This document shows, piece by piece, positions 19,373 to 29,321 of a stretch of 64,000 nucleotides of DNA. The stretch is from Prochlorococcus sp. AG-347-E23 (GTDB lineage: Bacteria > Cyanobacteriota > Cyanobacteriia > PCC-6307 > Cyanobiaceae). Within the stretch, counting starts at the first letter, position 1. Each line of letters starts with the position of its first letter. Made by a program: the position numbers and the translations under genes. The stretch lies in assembly GCA_003281685.1 (NCBI GenBank), contig QCBH01000004.1, positions 1-64,000 on the forward strand, written 5' to 3'. The notes under the pieces are model-generated. The model was not told the DNA's origin, did no database searches, and saw nothing but the letters and a program-made list of their open reading frames with translations.

Positions 19373-20266
19373 TTAGTTAGGATAGTCAAAACCAATCATT
19401 CTTACTTCCGGTTGCAAATAAATCCCTTTGTTTTGTAGTACTTTTTGTTGAATTACTGTTATTAATTCATAAATATCTTTTGAACTTGCTGAAGAAGTAT
19501 TAATTATAAAATTTGAATGCATTGTAGAAATTTCAGCACCGCCAATTTTAAATCCCTTTAAACCCATATCATCAATTAATTTTGCTGCATAATTATTTTC
19601 AGGATTTTTAAAAACGCTACCAAAACTTGGTTGATGATATGGTTGTGTTTCTGTTTTTAATTTAAGGTTATTTTTGGTTGTTTTAATTAATTGTTCTAGA
19701 TTTCCATTAGGTTCAAAATGTAATTTTGCACTGATAATTGTTAAATCATTTCTTTGAAAAGAGCTGAATCTATACTCAAAATTGATATCATTTTTTTCAA
19801 TTTCAAGTTTTTCATGAGTTTTATTATTTATTACTTTTACGGAAATAAGATTTTTTGCTAGGGATAAATTACCTGTGCCAGCATTCATATAAATTGCTCC
19901 TCCTAATGTTCCTGGAATTCCGACAGCCCATTCCCCCCCTTGTAATCCATTTTTAGCAAGAGAATTAGATAATGTTGGGAGCATTACACCTGCCTCGGCT
20001 TCAACAATTCCTGAATATGGCTCTATTTTTAGTGATTTCATTTTTTTTGTACAAACAACTAAGCCCTTTATGAAAACATTATTTATTAAAAGATTTGAAC
20101 CTGCCCCAATTATTTGACATTTTTGTTTGTTAAAAATAGCCCATTTTATTAGATATGAAAATTCTTTAATGCTTTTTGGCTCAGCAAAATATTCAGCTAC
20201 TCCTCCCACTTTTATGGTTGTATAACTACTTAAATTACAGTTTTTAGAAAAAATTTTTTTATTCAT
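19373..20266 (-). CDS. murB: UDP-N-acetylenolpyruvoylglucosamine reductase
   Basis: Second step of UDP-MurNAc synthesis, FAD- and NADPH-dependent. The FAD-binding part shows TTIKVGGVAEYFAEP, IGAGSNLL and GIPGTLGGAIYMNAG; the type-specific FGSVFKNPENNYAAKLID contains the catalytic Ser of the SxFxNP kind. The 297-residue length agrees with the type II enzyme. It lies 16 bp downstream of murC on the same strand, a cell-wall pair. Confidence 0.96.
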   Translation of the reverse strand: MNKKIFSKNCNLSSYTTIKVGGVAEYFAEPKSIKEFSYLIKWAIFNKQKCQIIGAGSNLLINNVFIKGLVVCTKKMKSLKIEPYSGIVEAEAGVMLPTLSNSLAKNGLQGGEWAVGIPGTLGGAIYMNAGTGNLSLAKNLISVKVINNKTHEKLEIEKNDINFEYRFSSFQRNDLTIISAKLHFEPNGNLEQLIKTTKNNLKLKTETQPYHQPSFGSVFKNPENNYAAKLIDDMGLKGFKIGGAEISTMHSNFIINTSSASSKDIYELITVIQQKVLQNKGIYLQPEVRMIGFDYPN

Positions 20267-20282
20267 AAATTAGTTATCTATT

Positions 20283-21692
20283 TTAATTGTCTTTTTCATT
20301 TAAAATTGACCAGAAATTATGACAATCACCAGCTCCCATATTCAAAATTAAATCCTCTTTTTGAGTTAATTCGTAAAAATTTTTCTTTACTTCATAATAA
20401 TTATTTATATAACTTACATTTTTATTTTTTTTATAAATCAAATCAGTGATTATTTTCGAAGTAATTTTATCTTCGTTTCCTTCTCCTGCTCCATAAATAC
20501 TTGTTACATAAATAACATCTGCTTTTGATAATTCTTCAGCGAATTCTTTAGTAAATTGCTTTACTCGCGAGTATCTATGAGGTTGAAATATAGCTATTAA
20601 TCTACTTTTTTGACATTCATTATTATATTTTTGCTGAATCAATAATCTTCCTAATTTAATAGTCTCTTTTATTTCGTTTGGATGATGTGCATAATCATCA
20701 TATAAACTTCTTTTATCTATTTGGCCTCTGAATTCAAATCTTTTTTTTGGTAGTTTCAGATATTTTATATTTTTCTTTATTTCCATAAAATCTACTCCAA
20801 TCATTCTTGAAGCTGCTATCGCTGCGGTTATATTAGAAAGATTATGTAATCCTGGAATTGGAATATTTAAACTACTAATAAAATTTCCATTTTCATAATA
20901 TTTTCCAATTGTATACTTTGAATTAATTTCAGTCGGAATTATTGCATAAGCTACGTTTTGAGCCGTAGTGTTTGACCACTTACAATTAGAATAAAAATTA
21001 TTTCTTGAGGTTTCACAATCAAAATTAAGTAGTAATTTTTTAGAGTTTTTAGCAAAATTTTTAAAAGAAGATATGACTTCACTTAAATTAGAAAAGTGAT
21101 CGCAATGATCAAAATCAATGTTATTGATTATTCCGATATCAGACTTATATTTGTTAATTGTCCCATCAGATTCATCAACTTCAGCTACTAAGTATTTTGT
21201 ATTTTCTAAATGACAATTAGAGTTGTAAATAGGAATTATTCCTCCGGTTATTGAAGAACAATTACTTGTACATAACTCAAGTATAGTAGATAGAAATGTA
21301 CTGGTTGATGTTTTTCCGTGACTGCCGGCTACCGCTAATGAAGTATAAGTGCGCATTAGCATTGCAAGTATCTCTGAACGATGTTTTATTGATAAATTTT
21401 TTTCTCTGCAGTATGAAAATTCTTCATTTTCTGTCTTGATTGCGGAGCTTACAACAAAATTAATTAATTTGTTGGTAAATTTTGAAATAACAAATTCAAT
21501 ATTTTGTCGAATTTGAGAAGTAAAGATTACTGCACCTAATTCCTCTAATTTTTTAGTTTCATCATTTTTAACTAAATCAGATCCTGAAACTGAACAACCT
21601 TTTTTAAGTAAACCTATTGCTAATGCTGACATTCCAATACCTCCAATTCCAATAAAATGAAAATGACTTTTCAACAGTAATTTTTTATCCAA
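20283..21692 (-). CDS. murC: UDP-N-acetylmuramate--L-alanine ligase
   Basis: Adds L-Ala to UDP-MurNAc. FIGIGGIGMSALA near the N-terminus is the nucleotide fold, AGSHGKTSTS near residue 117 is the ATP P-loop, and YDDYAHHPNEIKETI near 333 is the Mur-ligase signature. Full length (469 aa). With murB it forms a two-gene unit transcribed away from gap. Confidence 0.96.
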   Translation of the reverse strand: MDKKLLLKSHFHFIGIGGIGMSALAIGLLKKGCSVSGSDLVKNDETKKLEELGAVIFTSQIRQNIEFVISKFTNKLINFVVSSAIKTENEEFSYCREKNLSIKHRSEILAMLMRTYTSLAVAGSHGKTSTSTFLSTILELCTSNCSSITGGIIPIYNSNCHLENTKYLVAEVDESDGTINKYKSDIGIINNIDFDHCDHFSNLSEVISSFKNFAKNSKKLLLNFDCETSRNNFYSNCKWSNTTAQNVAYAIIPTEINSKYTIGKYYENGNFISSLNIPIPGLHNLSNITAAIAASRMIGVDFMEIKKNIKYLKLPKKRFEFRGQIDKRSLYDDYAHHPNEIKETIKLGRLLIQQKYNNECQKSRLIAIFQPHRYSRVKQFTKEFAEELSKADVIYVTSIYGAGEGNEDKITSKIITDLIYKKNKNVSYINNYYEVKKNFYELTQKEDLILNMGAGDCHNFWSILNEKDN

Positions 21693-21799
21693 TGTTTATC
21701 TTTCACTTAAATCAAAATAACTTCTAAGTAAAATTTTGCTATTTTTTTTTTTGAATTAATACAAAACAAGACTTATTTGCTTAATAAATCAAAAAAACC

Positions 21800-21828
21800 T
21801 TACGTTATTGCACAAAATTCAGTATGAT
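21800..21828 (+). promoter_or_regulatory. Possible sigma-70 type promoter of gap
   Basis: TATGAT at 21823-21828 is a good -10 hexamer; TTACGT at 21800-21805 sits at exactly 17 bp spacing but is a poor -35. The leader would be about 30 nt. A highly expressed Calvin-cycle gene is expected to have its own promoter here because murC is divergent. Confidence 0.4.
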
Positions 21829-21864
21829 CAGCAACTTAGGTTAATCATTTAGAAATTATTAATT

Positions 21865-22887
21865 ATGACTTTGCGTGTTGCAATTAACGGCTTTGGAAGA
21901 ATTGGTCGAAACTTTATGCGTTGTTGGCTTAGTAGAGGAGCTTACACCAATATTGAAGTAGTTGGAATTAATGTTACCTCAGATCCTAAGACTAATGCTC
22001 ATCTATTAAAGTATGACTCAGTTCTTGGTCAACTTGATGGTGTTGATATTCAATATACTGATGATACTTTTGTAATTAATAACAAGACAATTAAATGTTT
22101 CTCTGATAGAAACCCAATGAATCTTCCTTGGAAAGACTGGGGTGTAGATTTGGTTATTGAATCTACTGGAGTATTTAATACAGACGTAGGTGCAAGCAAG
22201 CACTTAGAGGTAGGAGCAAAAAAAGTTATCTTAACTGCTCCTGGTAAAGGCGATGGCGTTGGTACTTATGTAGTTGGAGTTAATGCTGATACATATAAAC
22301 ATAAAGATTATGATATTTTGAGTAATGCTAGTTGTACAACAAACTGTTTAGCTCCAGTAGTTAAAGTTTTAGACCAAACTTTTGGGATTAACAAAGGTTT
22401 GATGACTACAATTCATAGTTATACAGGGGATCAAAGAATTTTAGATAATAGTCATAGAGATTTAAGAAGGGCTAGAGCCGCTGCTACAAACATTGTTCCT
22501 ACTTCTACAGGAGCTGCAAAAGCAGTAGCTCTGGTATATCCAGAAATGAAAGGCAAATTAACAGGAATTGCAATGAGAGTTCCAACTCCTAACGTTTCAG
22601 CAGTAGATTTTGTTTTTGAATCATCTAAATCTGTCACAGCTGAAGAAGTCAATAATGCACTCAAGGAAGCATCACTAAGCTCAATGCAAGGCATTATTAA
22701 GTATGGAGACGAACCATTAGTGTCAAGTGATTATGCAGGTACCAATGAATCATCAATTGTGGATAGTGACCTTACTATGTGTATCGGAGATAACCTTGTA
22801 AAAGTGCTTGCATGGTACGACAATGAGTGGGGTTATAGTCAGAGAGTTGTAGATTTAGCAGAGATTGTTGCTAAAAATTGGGAGTAA
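21865..22887 (+). CDS. gap2: Glyceraldehyde-3-phosphate dehydrogenase, Gap2 type
   Basis: Interconverts 1,3-bisphosphoglycerate and GAP in the Calvin cycle and glycolysis. The Rossmann start is [16 protein letters not shown]; the catalytic Cys is in [12 protein letters not shown] at about residue 155, and the catalytic His is in [10 protein letters not shown]. At 340 residues it is the chloroplast-like form used with NADPH or NADH in cyanobacteria. Codon choice looks a little more GC-tolerant than its neighbours, as expected for high expression. It ends directly against thiL (convergent, no gap). Confidence 0.96.
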   Translation: MTLRVAINGFGRIGRNFMRCWLSRGAYTNIEVVGINVTSDPKTNAHLLKYDSVLGQLDGVDIQYTDDTFVINNKTIKCFSDRNPMNLPWKDWGVDLVIESTGVFNTDVGASKHLEVGAKKVILTAPGKGDGVGTYVVGVNADTYKHKDYDILSNASCTTNCLAPVVKVLDQTFGINKGLMTTIHSYTGDQRILDNSHRDLRRARAAATNIVPTSTGAAKAVALVYPEMKGKLTGIAMRVPTPNVSAVDFVFESSKSVTAEEVNNALKEASLSSMQGIIKYGDEPLVSSDYAGTNESSIVDSDLTMCIGDNLVKVLAWYDNEWGYSQRVVDLAEIVAKNWE

Positions 22888-23874
22888 TTAAAAGTGTTTG
22901 TAAGATGTGTTATTAAATAATTTGTTTTTTTTATTATCTGTAAATTCTATTGATGGTTTACCATTAGCAAAAAATCCAATCTCGTTAATATTTTTATCAA
23001 GTTTAGATAAATTCTTTGCCCATTTTTTTGGCAATGAGAAAACTAATTCATAATCTTCACCTCCAAAAAAATAATATTCGTCCCATTTATCTCCTTTAGG
23101 CCAATCCTTATCTTTAGGAATTTTTTCATAATTTATGATCGCTTTGCAGTTGCTTGCCATTGCTAAATCTTGTAAAGCTTGAAATAGACCATCACTGCTA
23201 TCAGTACATCCTATTCTCTTTATATTTTTATTGGAGCGAGTTTTGAGGAGATTATTTAGAAAATTTGGGTAAACTCTAGGGCGACAAAAATGTTCAATGG
23301 ATTTAATTATTAATCTTTCATTAGGAGAAAATTCATTTTCGAAATTAGTTTTATTTTGTATCAAAAATCCCAGTTTGCTAAGACCATGCATTCCTGTAGT
23401 TAATATTATATCTCCGGGTTTACAAGCGTTTCTTCGTAATTCAAGTTCACCTTGAACGCCAAAGGCCGTAATTGAAATGATTTTTTCATCTCCTTTCGAG
23501 CAATCTCCACCTAGAATCACCCCGCCATATTCTTTCAATGCTTTATTTATTCCTTTGTATAATTCTTCAACCCAAATCCACTCAGTTCTAGCAGGTAGAA
23601 CTAGGCTAATTGTAATACCTATAGTTTTCTTGCTTCCACTGGATAATAAGTCAGAAATGTTGCTAACAACTGCTTTCCACCCAATGTCCCTAGGACAAAT
23701 AGTAATGTCATTGAAATGAACATTTTCCACCAAAGAATCAGTATTAACAAGTAAATTTTCATTTTTAATTTTGATTAAAGCGCAATCATCTGAAATTTGG
23801 TTTTTAGGCATAAATTTTTCTAGCCTATTTATTAATTCTTTTTCCCCAATATCTTCTAATATTTCTTTATGCAT
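22888..23874 (-). CDS. thiL: Thiamine-monophosphate kinase
   Basis: Phosphorylates thiamine phosphate to the active diphosphate. DDCALIKI and VNTDSLVENVHF near the N-terminus, VISNISDLLSSG, GGDCSKGDE, and GCTDSSDGLFQALQDLA near residue 230, plus FFGGEDYELVFSLP, are the AIR-synthase-like blocks of ThiL. It overlaps the upstream cyclophilin gene by 8 bp on the same strand. A second thiamine gene, thiO, is at 49023. Confidence 0.93.
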   Translation of the reverse strand: MHKEILEDIGEKELINRLEKFMPKNQISDDCALIKIKNENLLVNTDSLVENVHFNDITICPRDIGWKAVVSNISDLLSSGSKKTIGITISLVLPARTEWIWVEELYKGINKALKEYGGVILGGDCSKGDEKIISITAFGVQGELELRRNACKPGDIILTTGMHGLSKLGFLIQNKTNFENEFSPNERLIIKSIEHFCRPRVYPNFLNNLLKTRSNKNIKRIGCTDSSDGLFQALQDLAMASNCKAIINYEKIPKDKDWPKGDKWDEYYFFGGEDYELVFSLPKKWAKNLSKLDKNINEIGFFANGKPSIEFTDNKKNKLFNNTSYKHF

Positions 23875-24958
23875 TTAATTTGAGGTTTTCAATCCCTTCT
23901 AAAACATCAATTGAAATTATTGTGTCATCTTTAGTAAGCTCTTCTAATACATCAAATCCATCTACAACATAACCAAAGGCAGCATTCCTTCCGTCAATTA
24001 AATTGCGACCTGCTGGATTTAATTCTGCTTCATATAAAAAGAAGAAAAATTGAGATGAGCCATCATCAACTGCGGTATTTGAATGAGACCATCCTAGAGT
24101 TCCAAGTGTTGCAAAAGGTAATGTTGGTGTCTCTGTGTAAAGACCTAAATCTTCAAAAGTTTGATTATAAAAAGCATCTTGTTCATCAGGAATTCTGATT
24201 TCTAAGGGAACGTGACGTTCTTCGTTTGTTTCAGGATCTATATAACCAATATCTTCACCAATCGGATCACCTGTTTGCAGCACAAAAAATTCTTCTGCTC
24301 TATTGATAGGTAAATCTTTGTAGAAGTCTTTTGAAGATAAATCTATAAATGCTCCTGCTGTAAGTGGGGCGTTAAATCCATCCACAATTGCTTGCATATC
24401 TCCTTTGGAAGTTTTTATATTGACTTTTGCTCTGCCCAATAATCTTGGTAAATTATCAAATTCCTGGGGAATAGAGTATGGAAATTTATTTGGTAGAAAA
24501 TATTCTTCTAATCCACCTATTTTGTCTAAAGCATCTCTTCGGGTCGCTATAAATGAGTATTTATCCTTTGATTTAGAGTAATCTTGAAGACTATCAAAAT
24601 TTTCTTTGAGCTCTAAAAATGTTTTTTCAGCAATTTTCTTTTTATCTTTTGGTAATTCTTGAATAATTTTACTCTGGTATTTTTTTAGTAAAGATTGACA
24701 TTTTGTAACAGTTTTCGTAAGGGCGGGCCATCTTCCTCCTCTTACAAGATCACTAGTTTCTTCCAATTTGTGTTGAAGTTCTTGTAACTCAACTTGCTTG
24801 ATAGGGAGTGCGTTTCTGAGGATTGCACTAGGGTCTTTTACTGCATTTCCAGTAGGTAAATCAGCTAGTACTTGAATCGGTTTTAAGAGAAAAACCTGTA
24901 AAATTACAATCGATAGAATTAAGAAAAGTTTGTTCTGATTTGATAAGAATTTTTGCAT
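23867..24958 (-). CDS. Cyclophilin-type peptidyl-prolyl isomerase, lumenal (TLP38/40-like)
   Basis: An N-terminal signal peptide (residues about 8-32, hydrophobic [15 protein letters not shown]) is followed by a helical domain (about 50-145) and a cyclophilin domain from 165. The cyclophilin part has [70 protein letters not shown]. Helical-plus-cyclophilin architecture matches the thylakoid-lumen proteins CYP38/TLP40, which assist photosystem assembly; that role is inferred by family. It is divergent from efp, 43 bp away. Confidence 0.9.
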   Translation of the reverse strand: MQKFLSNQNKLFLILSIVILQVFLLKPIQVLADLPTGNAVKDPSAILRNALPIKQVELQELQHKLEETSDLVRGGRWPALTKTVTKCQSLLKKYQSKIIQELPKDKKKIAEKTFLELKENFDSLQDYSKSKDKYSFIATRRDALDKIGGLEEYFLPNKFPYSIPQEFDNLPRLLGRAKVNIKTSKGDMQAIVDGFNAPLTAGAFIDLSSKDFYKDLPINRAEEFFVLQTGDPIGEDIGYIDPETNEERHVPLEIRIPDEQDAFYNQTFEDLGLYTETPTLPFATLGTLGWSHSNTAVDDGSSQFFFFLYEAELNPAGRNLIDGRNAAFGYVVDGFDVLEELTKDDTIISIDVLEGIENLKLNA

Positions 24959-25001
24959 AGCACTCTTGCAGGTTTATGATCCTTGGGGATGTAATACAGG
25001 A

Positions 25002-25562
25002 ATGATTTCCAGTAACGATTTTCGCACAGGTACCACCATCGAATTGGATGGACAAGTTTGGCGTGTTGTAGAATTTCTACATGTCAAGCCTGGCAAGGGT
25101 TCTGCTTTCGTGCGAACAAAATTAAAATCAGTTCAAAGCGGCAACGTGGTTGAAAAAACTTTTCGAGCCGGAGAATCAGTACAGCAGGCTATCCTAGAGA
25201 AGTCTAACCTCCAGCATACTTATGTGGAGTCTGGTGATTACGTTTTTATGGACATGACAAGTTTTGAAGAGACAAGACTTACCTCTGAACAAATCGGTAA
25301 AGGCGCAAAGTATTTGAAAGAGGGAATGGAGGTTAATGTTGTTTTCCATAATGGTAAAGTTTTAGAAGTAGAACTTCCAATATCTATTACTTTGAAAGTT
25401 ACAGAGACTGATCCTGGGGTCAAAGGTGATACTGCTAGTGGGGGCACGAAACCAGCTATTCTAGAAACAGGTGCTCAAGTTATGGTTCCTTTATTTATTT
25501 CTGTGGGAGAAATGATTAAAGTTGATACTCGTAATGATAGTTATCTAGGACGTGAAAATTAA
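25002..25562 (+). CDS. efp: Translation elongation factor P
   Basis: Rescues ribosomes stalled at polyproline stretches. KOW-like domain I ([18 protein letters not shown]), [17 protein letters not shown] with the loop that enters the peptidyl centre (Lys in PGKGSA), and the C-terminal NDSYLGRE are all present. The frame stays open 12 codons further upstream to a TTG, but the family begins with MISSNDFR, so the ATG at 25002 (186 aa) is chosen. accB follows in a TAATG overlap. Confidence 0.96.
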   Translation: MISSNDFRTGTTIELDGQVWRVVEFLHVKPGKGSAFVRTKLKSVQSGNVVEKTFRAGESVQQAILEKSNLQHTYVESGDYVFMDMTSFEETRLTSEQIGKGAKYLKEGMEVNVVFHNGKVLEVELPISITLKVTETDPGVKGDTASGGTKPAILETGAQVMVPLFISVGEMIKVDTRNDSYLGREN

Positions 25563-26068
25563 TGGCTATGAAATTAGATCATGAAGACTTAAATCGCTTA
25601 ATAGAGAAAATCTCTTCAAGTGATATACAAGAGTTCTCACTAGAGGGAGAAGATTTTAAACTTGAAATAAAAAGGAATTTATTTGATCAAAACCAGGTTG
25701 TTAATAATTTAGTTTCTAACACTTCATTTGATAAGCAAACAATTGCTAATCAAAAATCTATTAATGAAAATGTTTCACTAGTAAGTGAGCCTGAAGCCCC
25801 TCAGGTAGCGCCCCCAGGACGTTCTGGCCTTACTGAAATTACTTCTCCTATGGTTGGAACGTTTTATAGGGCTGCAGCGCCTGGCGAAGACCCATTCGTC
25901 GAAGTTGGAAATAATATTAAAGTCGGTCAAACTATTTGTATTTTGGAAGCTATGAAGTTAATGAATGAAATTGAATCTGAATTTAATGCTGAAATAGTAG
26001 AGATTCTCGTTGAAAATGGGACGCCAGTTGAATTCGGTCAAGTTTTAATGCGCGTTAAGCAGTCTTGA
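25562..26068 (+). CDS. accB: Biotin carboxyl carrier protein of acetyl-CoA carboxylase
   Basis: Carries biotin for malonyl-CoA synthesis. The C-terminal biotinyl domain (about residues 85-168) has ITSPMVGTFYRAAAPGEDPFVEVG and the biotinylation motif LEAMKLMNEIE, with Lys in AMKL. A linker rich in Pro/Ser precedes it. Start ATG overlaps the efp stop by one base, so the two form an efp-accB unit as in many bacteria. The 3' end overlaps the convergent pdxA by 24 bp. Confidence 0.96.
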   Translation: MAMKLDHEDLNRLIEKISSSDIQEFSLEGEDFKLEIKRNLFDQNQVVNNLVSNTSFDKQTIANQKSINENVSLVSEPEAPQVAPPGRSGLTEITSPMVGTFYRAAAPGEDPFVEVGNNIKVGQTICILEAMKLMNEIESEFNAEIVEILVENGTPVEFGQVLMRVKQS

Positions 26069-27079
26069 ATTATTGGTCATTTCTATGGCAGCTTTTATAG
26101 CTTCAATCATGCTTTGAGATTGAGCAATCCCTTTACCAGCAATATCAAATCCCGTTCCATGATCTGGAGACGTTCTTATAAAAGGTAAACCGATTGTTGT
26201 ATTTACTGAATAATTAAGAGCTATCACTTTCATTGGTATTAAACCTTGATCATGATACATAGCAAGAATGCCATCATGCTTTTCAGCATTTTTGTCACTC
26301 CACGCCTTTACTGAAGAATTCCAGCAACTATCTGGTGATAAAGGCCCTAATAATTTAATACTTCTATTCTTCTCATTCCATGTTATTAATGCATCATTGA
26401 GCCAATCTTTTTCTTCATGACCTAAAATGCCTTCTTCGCCGGCATGAGGGTTTAATCCTGCTACTTTTAAAGTAGGATTATTAGTATAGGCATTACAAAA
26501 ATCTTTGAAAAGATCCAATTTAGTGTGGATTAATTTTGTGGTTAATTTCTTTGGAACTTCACAAAGGGCTATGTGGGTTGTGGCTAGTAAAGTATTAAAT
26601 CTCCAACCTGTAATTGGTGATTTTGCTGTGAATAACATTCCAACGTTTTTTACCCCACATGATTTTGCTAGGACTTCAGTTTGGCCAGAGAAGTAATGAC
26701 CTGCTAGAGACCATGATTTCTTGCATATTGGTCCAGTTACAAGTGCCGAATTAGGATATTGTTTTACAATTTCTATTGCTTTTGCTAAATATTGGAAACT
26801 TGAATTACCGTAATTTGATTGAGGGTCATTATCTGATGAGGAAATTTCGAGATCATGAATTTGCAAATTATTAGGATTTACGATGTTTCTTAATCCAATA
26901 GATCTAAGATTTGCATAAGTATTTTGTAGCTTTTTTTTTGAACCAACTAATATAAAGTCAATATTGTCTGGTATCTCATTAGAACAAAGTGCTTTTAAGA
27001 TTATTTCAGGTCCAATACCTGATTCATCTCCGACGCTTAATACTAATTTCATTGTTTTATTTGTATTTTGAAAATTCAT
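26045..27079 (-). CDS. pdxA: 4-hydroxythreonine-4-phosphate dehydrogenase
   Basis: NAD-dependent step of pyridoxal phosphate synthesis. LSVGDESGIGPEIILKAL at the N-terminus, ALVTGPICKKSW, a metal His in the FSGQTEVLA region, GLNPHAGEEGILG, and AMYHDQGLIPMKV with DHGTGFDIAGKG are the family blocks. 344 aa, full length. It lies 23 bp downstream of the SDR gene on the same strand. Confidence 0.94.
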   Translation of the reverse strand: MNFQNTNKTMKLVLSVGDESGIGPEIILKALCSNEIPDNIDFILVGSKKKLQNTYANLRSIGLRNIVNPNNLQIHDLEISSSDNDPQSNYGNSSFQYLAKAIEIVKQYPNSALVTGPICKKSWSLAGHYFSGQTEVLAKSCGVKNVGMLFTAKSPITGWRFNTLLATTHIALCEVPKKLTTKLIHTKLDLFKDFCNAYTNNPTLKVAGLNPHAGEEGILGHEEKDWLNDALITWNEKNRSIKLLGPLSPDSCWNSSVKAWSDKNAEKHDGILAMYHDQGLIPMKVIALNYSVNTTIGLPFIRTSPDHGTGFDIAGKGIAQSQSMIEAIKAAIEMTNNSRLLNAH

Positions 27080-27102
27080 AAAAAGTTATTTAATTTATTT
27101 TT

Positions 27103-27981
27103 TTAACTATTTAGATAGCAATTTTTTAAACCTAATTTATAGTTTTTATAAATTAGTTTATATCCAAGTGTTTCGCATAAAAGTTTGTTCGAAACTCTTC
27201 TATTTTCCATCCAAAAAGATTGAGCGATAGGTGATAATTCTTCTTTGGCATCCTCAAATAATATTGGCGTTGGCATTTTTAAACCAAGTAAATCGTAGCA
27301 ATATTTAATAACTTCTATCTGAGAACAGGGTTGATCATCTGCAATATTAATAATTTGGTAAAACTTTAAGGAATTCTTATTTTGTAATAGATAAATAATT
27401 GCATTTGTAATATCAGCAACATGAATTCTTGAAAATACCTGATTTTTCTTAGATATAACACGAATTTTTTTATTTTTTATTGCTTCAAAAGTGGATCTTC
27501 CTGGTCCATAAATACCGGGTAACCTAAAAATTTGTACAGGCAAACCAGATTCAATCCATTCTTTTTCACAATTTAACCTTTTATGACTTCTTTTTTGAAA
27601 AGGGTTAGGTTCATCAATTTCAGAAACCCAATTACCCTTGGTGTTCCCATAAACTCCTGTTGTAGATAAATAGCCAACCCATTCAAGGGATAAACCTTTT
27701 AGTTGATTTTTAAGACTCCCTAGTAATGGATCATTTCCATTTTTGTCGGGAGGTATGCAACTAAGAATATGCGTGACACCATCAAAAATTTTTGCGTTAG
27801 GAACCACACTGTTTTCACTGTTGAATATGAAACTATTTGGATCTTTTTTTTCAGATCTAGAACTTGTCAAAGCAGTACAACCTAATTTTCTTATGGCTTT
27901 TGCAAAGAAATTTCCGCTGAAACCACATCCAAAGATTAAAAATTTTTTATTATTATCCAGTGAACTTGCGAGGTTCTTCAT
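27103..27981 (-). CDS. NAD-dependent epimerase/dehydratase (SDR-like) protein
   Basis: An extended SDR fold: nucleotide-binding FGCGFSGNFFAKAIRKLG at about residue 18, YLSTTGVYGNTKG near 125, and RLPGIYGPGRS near 176. The usual YxxxK catalytic pair is not evident (there is Y near the TGVYG site but no clear partner Lys), which resembles the YeeZ-like atypical subgroup. The substrate is unknown. Followed 23 bp later by pdxA on the same strand. Confidence 0.78.
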   Translation of the reverse strand: MKNLASSLDNNKKFLIFGCGFSGNFFAKAIRKLGCTALTSSRSEKKDPNSFIFNSENSVVPNAKIFDGVTHILSCIPPDKNGNDPLLGSLKNQLKGLSLEWVGYLSTTGVYGNTKGNWVSEIDEPNPFQKRSHKRLNCEKEWIESGLPVQIFRLPGIYGPGRSTFEAIKNKKIRVISKKNQVFSRIHVADITNAIIYLLQNKNSLKFYQIINIADDQPCSQIEVIKYCYDLLGLKMPTPILFEDAKEELSPIAQSFWMENRRVSNKLLCETLGYKLIYKNYKLGLKNCYLNS

Positions 27982-28013
27982 GTGATGTTAAAGTAGTACA
28001 TATGTATTAATAA

Positions 28014-28244
28014 ATGATGAAGACAGCTCTTAAACCTGACTTTAAATCAAAAACTTATTGCATTAGCAAAAGTTATAGTCGTATTAAAGAAAAAGAAATC
28101 GGTTTTATCAATTTTAAATCCTATCAAAAACTATTTATACTTATCATTTCATTTTCTACAATTTTAATATTCCCACAATCGCCAAGAGAATTAGGGAATA
28201 TATGTGAGAGTTACAATTCTGAAAAAATTTGTAATGTTTGGTAG
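28014..28244 (+). CDS. Small single-pass membrane protein, unknown function
   Basis: 76 residues: a basic N-terminal half rich in Lys/Ser/Tyr, one hydrophobic stretch at about 41-56 (LFILIISFSTILIFP), and a short tail with two Cys (NICESYNSEKICNVW). It resembles small conserved hypothetical proteins that I associate with Prochlorococcus, but no family can be named. It is divergent from the SDR gene, with 32 bp between starts, and it ends at the stop of the convergent HNH gene. Confidence 0.6.
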   Translation: MMKTALKPDFKSKTYCISKSYSRIKEKEIGFINFKSYQKLFILIISFSTILIFPQSPRELGNICESYNSEKICNVW

Positions 28245-28643
28245 TTAAGCAGCGCTATATTCTGAATCATCTTTCTCGTAATTCTGTTTGACCTTAAAAT
28301 TAGGATTAGCCCATTGCAGTAATCTTATAGCTAATCTCAAATCTCCCTCTAACCAAGCTCTTATAGCCATTGCTCTTCGAGGGTCATAAAATTTTTGTTT
28401 TCTGTACCAATAAAGAGCATTTTCATCTGATTTATCACCATTACAGGAAAGACATGCAGGGACGCAATTTTCCGTTATACTTAATCCCCCTTGGCTACGT
28501 GGTATTACATGATCAATAGATTCAGATGGTTTTCCACAATATATACAACTTTTTCCTGTAAATCTATGAATAGATTTTCGCCATTGTCTCAATCTGAACT
28601 TAGGGCATAAATCCTCTAAGAAAACCGCATCATTAATGTGCAT
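28245..28643 (-). CDS. HNH endonuclease family protein
   Basis: A 132-residue HNH protein. CIYCGKPSESIDHVIPRSQGG gives the first zinc-binding CxxC and the DHV(I/V)PRSxGG core; NCVPACLSCNGDKSDENA gives the second CxxC and the third catalytic segment. A Trp/Arg-rich tail follows. It is the usual stand-alone bacterial HNH form; whether it cuts phage DNA, repairs or does something else is not shown by context. Confidence 0.88.
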   Translation of the reverse strand: MHINDAVFLEDLCPKFRLRQWRKSIHRFTGKSCIYCGKPSESIDHVIPRSQGGLSITENCVPACLSCNGDKSDENALYWYRKQKFYDPRRAMAIRAWLEGDLRLAIRLLQWANPNFKVKQNYEKDDSEYSAA

Positions 28644-28756
28644 TCAGATCATTTAATTAATTGAATAATGGCTCGAATATATTAGAAGTCAATGTTTATT
28701 ATTAATTTATAGCTTAAATTAGCTTGTAAAAATATCATTAAGTGTTTATAGATACA

Positions 28757-28782
28757 AAAGAAAGTTATTGCATAACTTTTTT
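28757..28782 (-). terminator. Hairpin terminator after the 28810 gene
   Basis: aaagttat, loop tgc, ataacttt form a perfect 8-bp stem, with T-rich tracts on both sides (tttttt on the plus strand, cttttg on the minus strand). It sits 28 bp past the stop of the minus-strand gene at 28810 and could work in both directions. Confidence 0.6.
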
Positions 28783-28809
28783 AAAGTTTTAAAAATTTCA
28801 AAGATTTTA

Positions 28810-29262
28810 TTAATAACTATATCTTTCAATTGTTTCTACGGAAAAATCTTCATTAGCTTCTTCTAATTCTTTTTCTAATCTTTTTCTCTTATTTTCTTTT
28901 TCTTTAGCTTCTTTTTCTTTTCTTTTTTCTTCTTTTTGAAGATCTCTTTCTAGCTGCCTGTTTGGATGCAGAGCATCTAAGTATTCAACGCAATAGCTGA
29001 AGTTTTCTTTATCTCTTATAACTGATTCAGTAATTTGCGCTGCTGCTTGTTTGGGTGAGACTTTAAAAAATCCTCCCTTTTGTTTTTTTATATATGTATA
29101 TGCTGCCTCCCAACTACTTTCATGATCATTTCCACCATCTCTCATAGTACAGAAAATTTCCGCTCCAAATGAACCAGCATTTACTTTTAACGTGGTAAAG
29201 GATAAAGGAGTTAATAATCCTAGAGTTAACAAAATAATTTTTTTTTGATTAAATCTTTGCAT
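28810..29262 (-). CDS. Secreted protein with charged helical tail, unknown function
   Basis: 150 residues. Signal peptide at about 1-29 (IILLTLGLLTPLSF, cleavage after VNA). The central part has two Cys (IFCTMRD, FSYCVEYLD) that could form a disulfide outside the cytoplasm. Residues about 105-135 are nearly all Lys/Glu (RDLQKEEKRKEKEAKEKEN), a single charged alpha-helix or coiled coil. No family recognised. Confidence 0.65.
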   Translation of the reverse strand: MQRFNQKKIILLTLGLLTPLSFTTLKVNAGSFGAEIFCTMRDGGNDHESSWEAAYTYIKKQKGGFFKVSPKQAAAQITESVIRDKENFSYCVEYLDALHPNRQLERDLQKEEKRKEKEAKEKENKRKRLEKELEEANEDFSVETIERYSY

Positions 29263-29321
29263 TAAAAAATTTTTTCTGCATATTTTAAAATATCTTTTAT
29301 TGTGAATATGTCTATAGAAAT

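Noticed and set aside
22452-22694. Minus-strand open frame inside gap
   Set aside because: It lies wholly within a clear GAPDH gene; Ala/Val-rich content is the shadow of gap codons.
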